Part shown: positions 17,513 to 25,696 of the stretch, in pieces
How positions within the stretch are numbered: the first letter of the stretch is position 1
Layout: every line of letters starts with the position of its first letter
Origin: FEN-1219 sp964503125
Lineage (GTDB): Bacteria; Pseudomonadota; Gammaproteobacteria; Steroidobacterales; Rariloculaceae
Reading direction: 5' to 3'
Length of the DNA stretch: 64,000 bases
Assembly: GCA_964503125.1 (NCBI GenBank)
Contig: CAZCZE010000067.1
Span: 1 to 64,000 of the forward strand
The notes under the pieces: generated by a model
Seen by the model: only the letters and a program-made list of their open reading frames with translations
Database searches by the model: none
What the model was told of the DNA's origin: nothing
Program-made: the position numbers and the translations under genes

Positions 17513-17884
17513 TCAATTCAAATCGACGGCGAACTTCTTGAGCAATGCGAGCGGTACGATCTCGAGCGCGCGCGAGTGCGTGCCCTTCAAGAGCACACGC
17601 GGCGCCATGCCGTTCTTGTGCGCCTCGAGCCAGCGCGCGGCGCAGAGGCACCAGCGGTCGCCGGGCTTTAAGCCCGGGAACTGAAACTCGGGATGCGGCG
17701 TCGTGAGGTCGTTGCCGCGGAACCGCGAGAACTCGAGGAAGTCTTGCGTCACCTCGATGCAGACGGTGTGCGAGCCCGTGTCTTGCACGCTCGTGTTGCA
17801 GCAGCCGTCGCGGAAGAAGCCGGTCTTGGGCTGCTCGCTGCAACCTTGCAGCGGCTCGCCGAATACGTTGACAGAGGAATCCAC
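17513..17884 (-). CDS. DUF2237 family protein
   Basis: This 123-aa cytoplasmic protein matches DUF2237 along its length: NVFGEPLQGCSEQPKTGFFRDGCCNT at the N-terminus, then TQDFLEFSRFRGNDL, GDRWCLCAARW and HSRALEIVPLALLKKFAVDLN. Three cysteine-bearing motifs (GC, GCC, CLC) are conserved in the family and suggest metal or redox chemistry, but no function is known. It lies 29 bases before the quinoprotein gene on the same strand. Confidence 0.9.
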   Translation of the reverse strand: MDSSVNVFGEPLQGCSEQPKTGFFRDGCCNTSVQDTGSHTVCIEVTQDFLEFSRFRGNDLTTPHPEFQFPGLKPGDRWCLCAARWLEAHKNGMAPRVLLKGTHSRALEIVPLALLKKFAVDLN

Positions 17885-17920
17885 GACCGACCCTTGGTTA
17901 CTGGTGTGCCGTGAGCGTAG

Positions 17921-17936
17921 CGCGCCGGCCGGCGCG
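17921..17936. repeat. 16-bp perfect palindrome between DUF2237 and padR genes
   Basis: CGCGCCGGCCGGCGCG is a perfect inverted repeat in the 116-base divergent intergenic region. It could be an operator or a hairpin, or chance in very GC-rich DNA. Confidence 0.3.
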
Positions 17937-17992
17937 CGGCCAGCAGGCAGAAGAATGGCGCGACCTTTTCGGCCATCACGGCATCATATAGA

Positions 17993-18042
17993 CAGCCTAA
18001 ATGAAGCTGTGCATACTCGCCGCCATGACTAGGCAGCCTAAA
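17993..18042 (+). promoter_or_regulatory. pair of CAGCCTAAA direct repeats around the padR start
   Basis: CAGCCTAAA occurs at 17993-18001 and at 18034-18042, 41 bases apart (about four helical turns), bracketing the candidate start codons. A TATAGA -10-like box (17987-17992) touches the first copy. This is a plausible PadR autoregulatory operator; it is not the textbook ATGT-N8-ACAT PadR box. Confidence 0.35.
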
Positions 18043-18378
18043 GGAAGCGACGGCGGGAAACTGAACATCCCGCAGGGCACGCTGGAGCTCCTGATTCTGA
18101 CGATCGTTCGGCGCGAACCGCTGCACGGCTACGGCATCACGCAGCGGCTGAAGTCACTCACGCGCGGAACCTTCGAGATCAATCCCGGCTCGCTGTTTCC
18201 CGCGCTGTACGCACTGGAGCGCGACGGCAAGTTGCGCTGCGAGGAACGGCTCAGCGAGAACAATCGCCAGGCGCGTTACTACACACTCACCTCGATCGGG
18301 CGGACGCAGCTCGAACGCGAGGAACAGCGCTGGGAGCGCGTCACCGCCGCGATCGCCAGCGTTCTGCAAGGCGCATGA
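18001..18378 (+). CDS. PadR family transcriptional regulator
   Basis: This protein of up to 125 aa is a PadR winged-helix repressor: IPQGTLELLILTIVRREPLHGYGITQRL, then the recognition region EINPGSLFPALYALERDG and RYYTLTSIGR. It is the short type that accompanies ADOP permease genes. It overlaps the permease gene by 4 bases (ATGA), so it very likely controls its own operon. Two starts are possible, ATG 18001 and ATG 18025; the promoter-like box ending at 17992 makes the second more natural for a leadered mRNA, but neither has a good Shine-Dalgarno sequence. The inducer is unknown. Confidence 0.9.
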   Translation: MKLCILAAMTRQPKGSDGGKLNIPQGTLELLILTIVRREPLHGYGITQRLKSLTRGTFEINPGSLFPALYALERDGKLRCEERLSENNRQARYYTLTSIGRTQLEREEQRWERVTAAIASVLQGA

Positions 18379-21143
18379 CGATCCTGTACCGCATTCGCGC
18401 GCTCGTACGCTGGCTGTTCCGACGCGACGAGATCGAGCGCGCGCTCGATACGGATCTCAAGGATTACATCGAGCGATCGGCCGCCGAGAAGATGCGCGCC
18501 GGCATGAGTGAGGCGGAAGCGCGGCGCGCGGCGCGCATCGAGCTCGGCGGCGTCGAGCAAACGAAGGACAGCGTGCGCGCCACCCTTTCGCTCGCGGCGA
18601 TCGACAACACGCTCGCCGATATGGGCCATGCGTTCCGAACGTTGCGCCGGCAGAAGACGTTCACCGCCGTGGTCGTGCTGACCCTCGCGCTCGGCATCGG
18701 GGTCAACGTCGCGATCTTTTCGCTGGCGGAGCAGATTCTCCTGCGCCCGCTGTCGGTGCCGGACCCTGACCGACTCGTCAACTTGACCGACTCGGTACGG
18801 CCATTGGTTCAGATGGAGCCGAATTTGCTGTCGATTTTCCGACCGTCGGCGAGCGGCGGACCGGAGACGACCTTCAGCTACCCGATGTTCCGCGATCTCG
18901 AACGCGAGCAGGAGCCGTTCGCGGGGCTGGCGGCGCACACGTTCTTCGAGGCGCGTCTCGCAACGGGCGCGCAGGCACGGTTTGCGACGGGCGCTCTCGT
19001 CTCGGGAAGTTACTTCTCTGTACTCGGCCTTCAGCCCGCGCTCGGCCGGCTGCTCGGCCCCAACGACGATCGCGTCGACGGACAAGCCGAATCGGTCGTG
19101 TTGAGCCATGCGTATTGGCAGAGCGAGCTCGGTGGTGATCCCAACGTTCTCGGGCGGACGCTCACCGTCAACGAGGTGCCGCTGACCATCGTCGGCGTGG
19201 CACCGCCCGGGTTCCACGGCACGGCCGTCAGCGCCCGTGCGAACGTTTTCGTGCCGATCACGATCTCGTTCGCGTTCTCGAGCGCCGGCGTCTCCGACTT
19301 CGCGGCCGCGAGCGCCATTCCGAATCACGACCGTCGCGACTATTACTGGGTCCATCTCTTCGCACGCCTGAAACCGGGCCTCGCTCGCGACGGGGCCGCC
19401 GCCGCGATGAACACCCTCTTTCGCGCAATTCTGAGCGGAGTCGAAGCGCCGCTGGCGATCGGCGCCAGCGAGCAAGAGCTCGAGGCGTTTCGCACGAGAA
19501 CGCTCCTGCTCGAACCGGGCGCGCGCGGGCAAACCAACAGCCAGATAGGCTTGCCGGCGCGCTTTAGCCTCATGCTGCTGTTGGGGGCGAGCGGCTTCGT
19601 GCTGCTTCTGTGCTGCGCCAACGTCGCGGGGCTCATCCTGCTGCGAGCCACGACGCGAAGCGGTGAGATGGCGTTGCGCGCTTCGCTGGGGGCAACACGC
19701 ACGCGCCTCGCGTCGCTGCTCTTCACCGAGTCGCTCGTGCTCGCGCTCCCGGCCGCCCTGCTGAGCCTGCCGGTCGCGTCGCTGATCGTGGGCGTTGCAA
19801 GCCGAGTGCCCGGTATGCCCGAAACGACGGCCGACATGAGCTTGAGCGTTCCCGCGGCGTTCGTGGCGATCGGCATCGCCGTGGCATCGGCGCTGGCCGT
19901 CGGGCTCCTTCCCGTGCGGGGGCTCATACGGATCAAGCCCGGGAGCGCATTGCAGGCGTACGGCGCGAGGCACACGACGACGAAAAGCGTCGCCCGCTTC
20001 CGCGCCGCGCTCGCGACGGTGCAGGTCGCGCTGTCGATGGCGCTGCTCGCGATAGTGGGCGTCTTCGCGCAAAGCCTCGCGAACATTGCGCGCCTCGATC
20101 TCGGGGTCGACATCAACTCGGTCGTCATGTTCTCGGTCTCGCCCGCGAATAACGCAATTGGCAATGACGTCACTTCCTTGCTTCCCCTCGCGGAGGCGCT
20201 CGAGGCGATTCCGGCCGTGTCTTCCGTAGCGTGGACGAATACGCGTCCTCTGCTCTCGCTCCAGGGAGCGGTGATATACCCGGCGACCGTCGAGGGTTCG
20301 CCGGCTCAGGTTCCGGTGTCTCTCGAAATGGTCAGCCCCGATCTCTTTCGGACGTTCGGCATCGGGTTGCTCGCGGGTCGTGATTTCAACGACACGAACA
20401 CTCCGCGAGGGGTAATCGTCAATCAGCGATTCGCGGAGCGCTTCGGTCTCGCTCCCGACGTGATCATCGGGCGAACCGTCACGGCGCGCGCGCGCCTTAC
20501 GTTCGAGATCGTCGGCGTCGTCGACGACCTGAGGCTCGGAAGGGTCACCGACGAGGTCGAGCCGCTGCTGTTCATTCGGTCGGCGCCCGGGATGGTATTT
20601 ACCGGCGCTGCGACCTTCTATGTTCGCAGTGCTCGGCCGGCCGACGAGCTCGTAAACGCCATTCGCGAGACCGTCACTCGAGTCGACCCGACACGGCCGG
20701 TCGCGAACCTACAAACGATGGAGCAGCAATTCCGCGAGAGCACCGCTGTCGTGCGGTTCTTCACCGGAACCGCCACGGCGTTCGCCGTGCTCGCGACCGG
20801 TTTGGCCGCGGTCGGCCTCTACGGCGTGCTCGCGTTCTCTGTCGCCCAGCGCTCGCGTGAGATTGGTTTGCGCTTTGCGCTCGGCGCACCGGCCGGCCGC
20901 ATCCGCGCGATGGTGCTGCGGCAGGTGGCGGTGATGGCGGTGATCGGCGTCGTGCTGGGCATCGCCGTGTCCTGGCTCCTCGGCCGTGCAGCACGTGGCT
21001 TCCTGTTCGGCGTCGAGGCAGGTGACCCGCTGGCGCTAGCCGCGGCCGCAGCGGTGCTCGCGGCCGTCATGCTCGGCGCCGCCTACATTCCGGCTCGGCG
21101 CGCTTCGCGCGTCGAGCCGATGACGGTGTTGCGATACGAGTAA
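18375..21143 (+). CDS. ADOP-type ABC permease (MacB/FtsX), copy 1
   Basis: This 922-aa permease belongs to the acidobacterial duplicated orphan permease type. Its N-terminal cytoplasmic prefix (about residues 1-65) reads MTILYRIRALVRWLFRRDEIE and AEARRAARIELGGVEQTKDS, followed by a first helix, a MacB-like periplasmic domain, an FtsX domain with TRSGEMALRASLGATRTRL, then a second periplasmic domain and a second FtsX domain with QRSREIGLRFALGAPAGRI. So one chain holds both halves of the dimer. No ATPase gene is adjacent, as is usual for this group. It is paired with padR upstream. Relatives are thought to export small molecules or peptides; the cargo is unknown. Confidence 0.92.
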   Translation: MTILYRIRALVRWLFRRDEIERALDTDLKDYIERSAAEKMRAGMSEAEARRAARIELGGVEQTKDSVRATLSLAAIDNTLADMGHAFRTLRRQKTFTAVVVLTLALGIGVNVAIFSLAEQILLRPLSVPDPDRLVNLTDSVRPLVQMEPNLLSIFRPSASGGPETTFSYPMFRDLEREQEPFAGLAAHTFFEARLATGAQARFATGALVSGSYFSVLGLQPALGRLLGPNDDRVDGQAESVVLSHAYWQSELGGDPNVLGRTLTVNEVPLTIVGVAPPGFHGTAVSARANVFVPITISFAFSSAGVSDFAAASAIPNHDRRDYYWVHLFARLKPGLARDGAAAAMNTLFRAILSGVEAPLAIGASEQELEAFRTRTLLLEPGARGQTNSQIGLPARFSLMLLLGASGFVLLLCCANVAGLILLRATTRSGEMALRASLGATRTRLASLLFTESLVLALPAALLSLPVASLIVGVASRVPGMPETTADMSLSVPAAFVAIGIAVASALAVGLLPVRGLIRIKPGSALQAYGARHTTTKSVARFRAALATVQVALSMALLAIVGVFAQSLANIARLDLGVDINSVVMFSVSPANNAIGNDVTSLLPLAEALEAIPAVSSVAWTNTRPLLSLQGAVIYPATVEGSPAQVPVSLEMVSPDLFRTFGIGLLAGRDFNDTNTPRGVIVNQRFAERFGLAPDVIIGRTVTARARLTFEIVGVVDDLRLGRVTDEVEPLLFIRSAPGMVFTGAATFYVRSARPADELVNAIRETVTRVDPTRPVANLQTMEQQFRESTAVVRFFTGTATAFAVLATGLAAVGLYGVLAFSVAQRSREIGLRFALGAPAGRIRAMVLRQVAVMAVIGVVLGIAVSWLLGRAARGFLFGVEAGDPLALAAAAAVLAAVMLGAAYIPARRASRVEPMTVLRYE

Positions 21144-21148
21144 TTCAA

Positions 21149-21215
21149 GGCGGGCGTATGACGATTCTTTACCGACTTCGCGCGCTTTGCGCTGTTTGTT
21201 CCGGCGCGACGCGTT
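21149..21215 (+). pseudogene. 5' fragment of an ADOP permease gene
   Basis: From its ATG at 21158, 29 bases are identical to the start of ADOP copy 2 (21656-21684), then homology continues through a one-base net deletion to GTTCCGGCGCGACG. The frame encodes MTILYRLRAL and then shifts to a stop after 19 residues. Similarity even covers the Shine-Dalgarno zone. The fragment resembles copy 2, not copy 1 (which reads MTILYRIRAL with different codons). Confidence 0.75.
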
Positions 21216-21245
21216 GAGCTACGACGCGGCGCTCTAGGCCGCGGT

Positions 21246-21251
21246 TATATT
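21246..21251 (+). promoter_or_regulatory. candidate -10 box of the EF-hand gene
   Basis: TATATT lies 32 bases before the ATG at 21284. No clear -35 box was found. Confidence 0.3.
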
Positions 21252-21283
21252 CGCTGGGCCTCATTTGGGCGGGAGCAAGAACT

Positions 21284-21574
21284 ATGAAACGGCGGGCGGT
21301 TCTAGTGGCGCCGGTTTTGGCGCTATTGGCGGGAGTCGCGGCGGCGCAGGGCGGGTTCACGCCGCCGACGTTCGACCGCGTCGACACGGACAAGAGCGGT
21401 GAACTTTCGAAAGAAGAGGTCGTCGCGTTCTTCAAGAACGTTCCGCCAGGACCGTTCGGTCCGTTCCCCGCGGAGGACACGTTCGACCTCTGGGACGCGA
21501 ATGGCGACGGCACCGTGTCGAAGGCAGAATTCGACGCCCGGCCGCGGCCGCCCGGCGGTCCGCCCGCGAACTAG
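21284..21574 (+). CDS. exported EF-hand protein
   Basis: This 96-aa protein has a Sec signal peptide (residues 1-21, ending AAA-Q) and two calcium-binding loops: DTDKSGELSKEE (about residues 35-46) and DANGDGTVSKAE (about 70-81). Both have acidic or oxygen ligands at positions 1, 3, 5 and 12, so both should bind calcium in the periplasm. The C-terminus is proline-rich. GGGAG lies 8 bases before the ATG. It sits between the two ADOP permease genes, flanked by a direct repeat of the ADOP 5' end (21149-21215 and 21647-21714), and may be a later insertion there. A role with the permeases is only a guess from location. Confidence 0.85.
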   Translation: MKRRAVLVAPVLALLAGVAAAQGGFTPPTFDRVDTDKSGELSKEEVVAFFKNVPPGPFGPFPAEDTFDLWDANGDGTVSKAEFDARPRPPGGPPAN

Positions 21575-21655
21575 ACGCCGCCGCCGAGCAGCGCTCCGTC
21601 ATCGGCAAGGGCAGCCGCCACTGCCGCGTCACGATCGCCGACCGCTGGAGGGTGT

Positions 21656-24448
21656 ATGACGATTCTTTACCGACTTCGCGCGCTCGTGCGCTGGTTGTTC
21701 CGGCGCGACGAGATCGAGCGCGCGCTCGATACCGATCTCAAGGACTACATCGAGCGATCGGCCGCGGAGAAGGTGCGGGCCGGCATGAGTGAGGCGGAAG
21801 CGCGGCGCGCGGCGCGCATCGAGCTCGGCGGCGTCGAGCAAACCAAGGAAAGTGTGCGCGCAAGGCTCTCGTTCGCCGTGATCGACAACACGATCGCGGA
21901 TCTCAGGCTTGCGCTGCGAACGTTGAAGCGGCAGAAGACGTTCACGACCGTCGCCGTGTTGACGCTCGCGGTCGGCATCGGCGTCAACGTCGCCATCTTC
22001 TCGTTGTTTCAGCAGATTCTGCTGCGGCCGCTGCCGGTGCCCGAGCCCGAACAACTCGTGAACCTGACCGATCCGGGAACGAAGCTCGTCGGGCGAATGA
22101 GTCAGAACTTCCCTCCACAAGAGCGACCGTCGGACGGCGGCGAGCTCGCCACACTGTTCAGCTACCCGATGTTCCGCGATCTCGACCGCGCACAGGAGCC
22201 GTTCCTGGGGCTCGCGGCCTACGCCTTCTTCGAAGCCAGTGTGTCTACCGGCGAGCAGGCGCGGCTCATGAGGGGCGCTGTCGTTTCGGGGAACTACTTC
22301 TCGTTGCTTGGCCTTCAGCCTGTGCTCGGCCGGCTGCTCGGCCCCGAGGACGATCGCGTCGAGGGCGAGGCCGAATCGGTGGTGTTGAGCCATGCGTACT
22401 GGCAGAGCGAATTCGGCGGTGACCCGGCCGTGCTCGGTAGCACGCTCATCGTCAACGACTTGTCGCTGACGATCGTCGGCGTGGCACCACGGGAGTTCCG
22501 CGGTACGGCGGTCGGTGTCCGGCCGAGCTTTTTCGCACCGATCACGATCAAGTTCCCCAACGAGGACCGCCTTTTCGGTCAGCTTCTGTTCCCCAATCAC
22601 GCGAGTCGTGACTGGTACTGGGCGCATCTCTTTGGGCGCCTCAAGCCGGGTTTCACTCGCGAAACGGCGACAGCCACGATCAATCCGCTGTATGGGGGAA
22701 TCCTGCGCGAAGTCGAGGCGCCTCTTTTGCTCAACGTCGACGAACAGCAGCGCGAGGCGTTTGGCCTGCGAACGCTCGTGCTCGAGCCCGGCGCACGCGG
22801 CCAAAGCAGCGCCGACATTCTCTCGCCGGCGCGCACGAGTCTCGACCTGCTATTGGCCGTGAGCGGCGTCGTACTACTGCTCTGCTGCGCGAACGTCGCG
22901 GGGCTCACGCTGCTTCGAGCGGCCGCGCGAAGCGGCGAGATGGCGGTGCGCGCGTCGCTGGGGGCGACGCGTGGGCGGCTTGCTTCACTGCAGCTCGCCG
23001 AGTCGCTCGTGCTCGCGCTGCCGGCGGCCCTTCTGAGCTTGCCGGTCGCGTGGCTGGTGCTGCGCGGCGCGAGCCAGGTGCCCGGCATCGCGGCGGCTGG
23101 GCCCGACGCGGCCTTGAGCGCCACCGCAGCGTTCGTCGCGATCGGAATCGCGGTAGCGTCGGCGCTGGCCGCCGGGCTCCTTCCTGCCCGAGGCCTGGTA
23201 CGCGCCGAGCCGGGGAAGGCGCTCCAGGCGTCCGGCGCGAGGCAGACGACCACCAAGGGTCTCGCGCGCTTCCGCGCCGCGCTCGCAACGGCACAGGTCG
23301 CGCTGTCGATGGCGCTGCTCGCGATGGCGGGCGTTTTCGCGCAAAGCCTCGCGAACATTTCGCGCCTCGATCTCGGCGTCGAGATCGACTCGATCGTCAT
23401 GTTCGAGGCCTCGCGCGGCCCGGACCGGTTCCTGGACACCAGCGTGTTCGGGCGCGTCGAAGAAGAGCTCGAGGCGATCCCCGGCGTGTCTTCCGTGGCG
23501 ATATCGGGGACGCCCGTGCTCTCGCTCGACGCGAATCTCATAATGCAAGGGATTACCGTCGAGGGTGTCGACGCGCAGTCTCCATCGACGTTCATGGACC
23601 GTGTGTCAGCCGATTTCTTCGCGACGTTCGACGTCGAGGTGCTCGCGGGCCGTACGTTCAACGACACGGACAGTGGCTTCACGACGATGATCGTCAACCA
23701 GCAGTTCGCCGAGCATTTCGGTCTTTCGCCCAACGAGATCGTCGGGCGAACCCTCAACGTCGGACCCGTTTTGAAGGCCGAGGTCGTAGGCGTGGTCGCG
23801 AACCTGAGGTCCGGCAAAGTGACGGGCGATATCGTGCCGCAGACTTTCACTCACGCCGCGACCCGTCCCGTACTAGCCGCCAATGGTCGAATGGGCCGGT
23901 CGTTCACTCCCAACGCCACGTTCTACGTTCGCAGCGCTCGGCCGCCCGAAGAGCTCATGACTGTCGTTCGCGAAACGGTCGCTCGCGTGGATCCGACGAT
24001 GCCGATCACGAATCTTCAGACGATGGAGCAGCAGTTCCACGCCAATGTCGAAATCGAACGCTTCGTGGCCGGCGCCTCCTCGGCGTTCGCCGTGCTCGCG
24101 ACGGTGCTCGCCGCGCTCGGTCTCTACGGCGTCCTCGCGTTCTCCGTCGCGCAGCGCTCGCGCGAGATCGGCTTGCGCGTGGCGCTCGGCGCACCGACGG
24201 CCCGCATCCGCGGCATGGTGCTCCGGCAAGTGGCGGGGATGGCCGTGGTCGGCATCGTGCTCGGCGCGGCTACGGCGGTGGTCCTCGGTCGCGCGGCCCA
24301 GAGCCTGCTTTTCGGTGTAGAGGCCGGCGACCCGCTGATGCTGGCCGCGGCCGCCGTGGTGCTCGCGGCCGTCACGCTCGGCGCGGCCTACATCCCGGCG
24401 CGCCGCGCATCACGCGTCGATCCGATGAGCGTGTTGCGATACGAGTGA
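21656..24448 (+). CDS. ADOP-type ABC permease (MacB/FtsX), copy 2
   Basis: This 930-aa paralogue of the permease at 18375-21143 has the same architecture: cytoplasmic prefix, periplasmic domain, FtsX (AARSGEMAVRASLGATRGRL), second periplasmic domain, FtsX (QRSREIGLRVALGAPTARI). Similarity is very high at both ends and lower in the periplasmic domains, where substrate or partner contact would occur. In the prefix, a run of over 60 bases (21780-21843) is identical or nearly so to copy 1, suggesting gene conversion. GGAGGG precedes the ATG at 21656. It may share the padR-controlled transcript or use a promoter behind the EF-hand gene. Confidence 0.92.
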   Translation: MTILYRLRALVRWLFRRDEIERALDTDLKDYIERSAAEKVRAGMSEAEARRAARIELGGVEQTKESVRARLSFAVIDNTIADLRLALRTLKRQKTFTTVAVLTLAVGIGVNVAIFSLFQQILLRPLPVPEPEQLVNLTDPGTKLVGRMSQNFPPQERPSDGGELATLFSYPMFRDLDRAQEPFLGLAAYAFFEASVSTGEQARLMRGAVVSGNYFSLLGLQPVLGRLLGPEDDRVEGEAESVVLSHAYWQSEFGGDPAVLGSTLIVNDLSLTIVGVAPREFRGTAVGVRPSFFAPITIKFPNEDRLFGQLLFPNHASRDWYWAHLFGRLKPGFTRETATATINPLYGGILREVEAPLLLNVDEQQREAFGLRTLVLEPGARGQSSADILSPARTSLDLLLAVSGVVLLLCCANVAGLTLLRAAARSGEMAVRASLGATRGRLASLQLAESLVLALPAALLSLPVAWLVLRGASQVPGIAAAGPDAALSATAAFVAIGIAVASALAAGLLPARGLVRAEPGKALQASGARQTTTKGLARFRAALATAQVALSMALLAMAGVFAQSLANISRLDLGVEIDSIVMFEASRGPDRFLDTSVFGRVEEELEAIPGVSSVAISGTPVLSLDANLIMQGITVEGVDAQSPSTFMDRVSADFFATFDVEVLAGRTFNDTDSGFTTMIVNQQFAEHFGLSPNEIVGRTLNVGPVLKAEVVGVVANLRSGKVTGDIVPQTFTHAATRPVLAANGRMGRSFTPNATFYVRSARPPEELMTVVRETVARVDPTMPITNLQTMEQQFHANVEIERFVAGASSAFAVLATVLAALGLYGVLAFSVAQRSREIGLRVALGAPTARIRGMVLRQVAGMAVVGIVLGAATAVVLGRAAQSLLFGVEAGDPLMLAAAAVVLAAVTLGAAYIPARRASRVDPMSVLRYE

Positions 24449-24467
24449 GCTCGGCGAGAAGATTCGC

Positions 24468-25313
24468 CTAGCGCTCCGCGCCCTCGATCGGCGCTTGCCC
24501 TGCCGGCGCGGCCTTGAGTGCCGCCTCGACGCCGAGCCGGATCAACGCCGCCTCGGGCTGCGCCTGGAAAAACGTGAAGTCCTGGCGATTGCGCCACGCG
24601 AGCGGCCCGCCGAGCTTGCGGCCGGCCGCGAGCGTCGCGTCGTGGATCGTCGTGACGAGCGCCTCGTAGTCGGGCTGCCCTTGGCGCATGCCGGAGAAGC
24701 TGCCGAGATCCGTGGCCGCCGCGAACACGACGTCGACGCCGGGCACGCTCGCGATCTCGTCGGCGAGCGCCACGCCGGCCGGCGACTCGATCATCGCGAC
24801 GATGACCATGTTGTCGTTGGCCGTCTGCCGGTAGTCGTTGCCGTAGAGTGCACCGTACTGGCCGTTGCCGAGGCTGCGTTTGCCGCGCGGCGGGTACATC
24901 GTGTACTCGACGGCGCTGCGGATCTCGTCGACGCTGTCGACGAGCGGGAGGATGATGCCGAGCGCGCCGATGTCGGTGGCTTTCTGGATGTCGCCCGGCG
25001 TCGAGTCGGGCACGCGGATGAAGGGCATCGCAGGCGCGCCGCGGCACGCCCAGATCATGCGCGCGACCTCCTGGTAGGTCAGCGGGCTGTGCTGCATCTC
25101 GATCCAGAGGAAGTCGAAGCCGGAATTCGCCATCGCGCAGTAGATCTCGGGGTCGGCCGTGGTCACGGTGCCGCCGACGATCTGCTCGCCGCGCGCGAGC
25201 TTGACCTTGGCCGTGTTGTACATGCGCGGCGCGGCGCTCTGCGCCGCGGCCGTCGCCGCGCACACGAGCCCCGCTACCAACGCGCCCAAAAGCGTGACGT
25301 TGCGCATGTTCAA
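24468..25313 (-). CDS. exported HpcH/HpaI aldolase-like protein
   Basis: This 281-aa protein has a clear signal peptide (about residues 1-25, ending AAA-QS), which is unusual because HpcH/HpaI aldolases are cytoplasmic. The catalytic framework is retained: WIEMQHSPLTY (general-acid His), PFIRVP (Arg), VAMIESPAGV (metal-ligand Glu) and AAATDLGSF (metal-ligand Asp). Relatives cleave or make 4-hydroxy-2-oxoacids with pyruvate or glyoxylate and a divalent metal. Here the reaction would take place in the periplasm (inference). It is the last gene of a three-gene operon, overlapping the DUF6152 gene by 4 bases. The start could be ATG 25313 or 25307. Confidence 0.85.
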   Translation of the reverse strand: MNMRNVTLLGALVAGLVCAATAAAQSAAPRMYNTAKVKLARGEQIVGGTVTTADPEIYCAMANSGFDFLWIEMQHSPLTYQEVARMIWACRGAPAMPFIRVPDSTPGDIQKATDIGALGIILPLVDSVDEIRSAVEYTMYPPRGKRSLGNGQYGALYGNDYRQTANDNMVIVAMIESPAGVALADEIASVPGVDVVFAAATDLGSFSGMRQGQPDYEALVTTIHDATLAAGRKLGGPLAWRNRQDFTFFQAQPEAALIRLGVEAALKAAPAGQAPIEGAER

Positions 25314-25669
25314 AACCTCGTGCCGTCGGCCGTGATGACCCCGAGCGCGTAGCCGCCGTCGCTGCCGTCGCGCGTCGGCGCGGCGTTGAGCGTGATCTTG
25401 TCGCCGACCTTGACCATGCCCTCACGCCAGCCGCCCCGGTAATAGTTGTTGCGGCTGTGCCCTTCGAACTCGACGTCGCGCGTGCCCTTCTCGTCGGTGA
25501 CTTCGAGCACGATCTTCGTGTGGGGATTCGCAGGCTCGAACTCTTTCACTATACCTACGACCATGCGGTCGCGAATCGTGAGATCGAAGCGAATCGCCGA
25601 GTGATGCGCGTACGCCGCGCTTGGCGCGGCGACCGTAAACGCCAACGCGAGCCACGCCGATCGGTTCAC
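25310..25669 (-). CDS. exported DUF6152 protein, single-domain form
   Basis: This 119-aa protein has a signal peptide (residues 1-21, ending AYA) and then HHSAIRFDLTIRDRMVVGIVKEFEPANPHTKI, the DUF6152 core. Further family elements are GHSRNNYYRGGWREGMVKVGDKITLNAAPTRDG. The HHS directly after the cleavage site is shared with the longer proteins at 10811 and 39023, and could bind a metal once the signal is removed (inference). The start is GTG 25669 behind GGAGGAGGG. It overlaps the aldolase gene by 4 bases and follows the 249-aa gene by 27 bases, so the three are cotranscribed. Confidence 0.85.
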   Translation of the reverse strand: MNRSAWLALAFTVAAPSAAYAHHSAIRFDLTIRDRMVVGIVKEFEPANPHTKIVLEVTDEKGTRDVEFEGHSRNNYYRGGWREGMVKVGDKITLNAAPTRDGSDGGYALGVITADGTRF

Positions 25670-25696
25670 GACACCCTCCTCCCGCGGTCTACGCGG

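Noticed and set aside
18279..20072. Open frame of 597 codons antisense to ADOP copy 1
   Set aside because: Low-complexity Arg/Glu/His composition, no start context, and the opposite strand encodes a clear permease.
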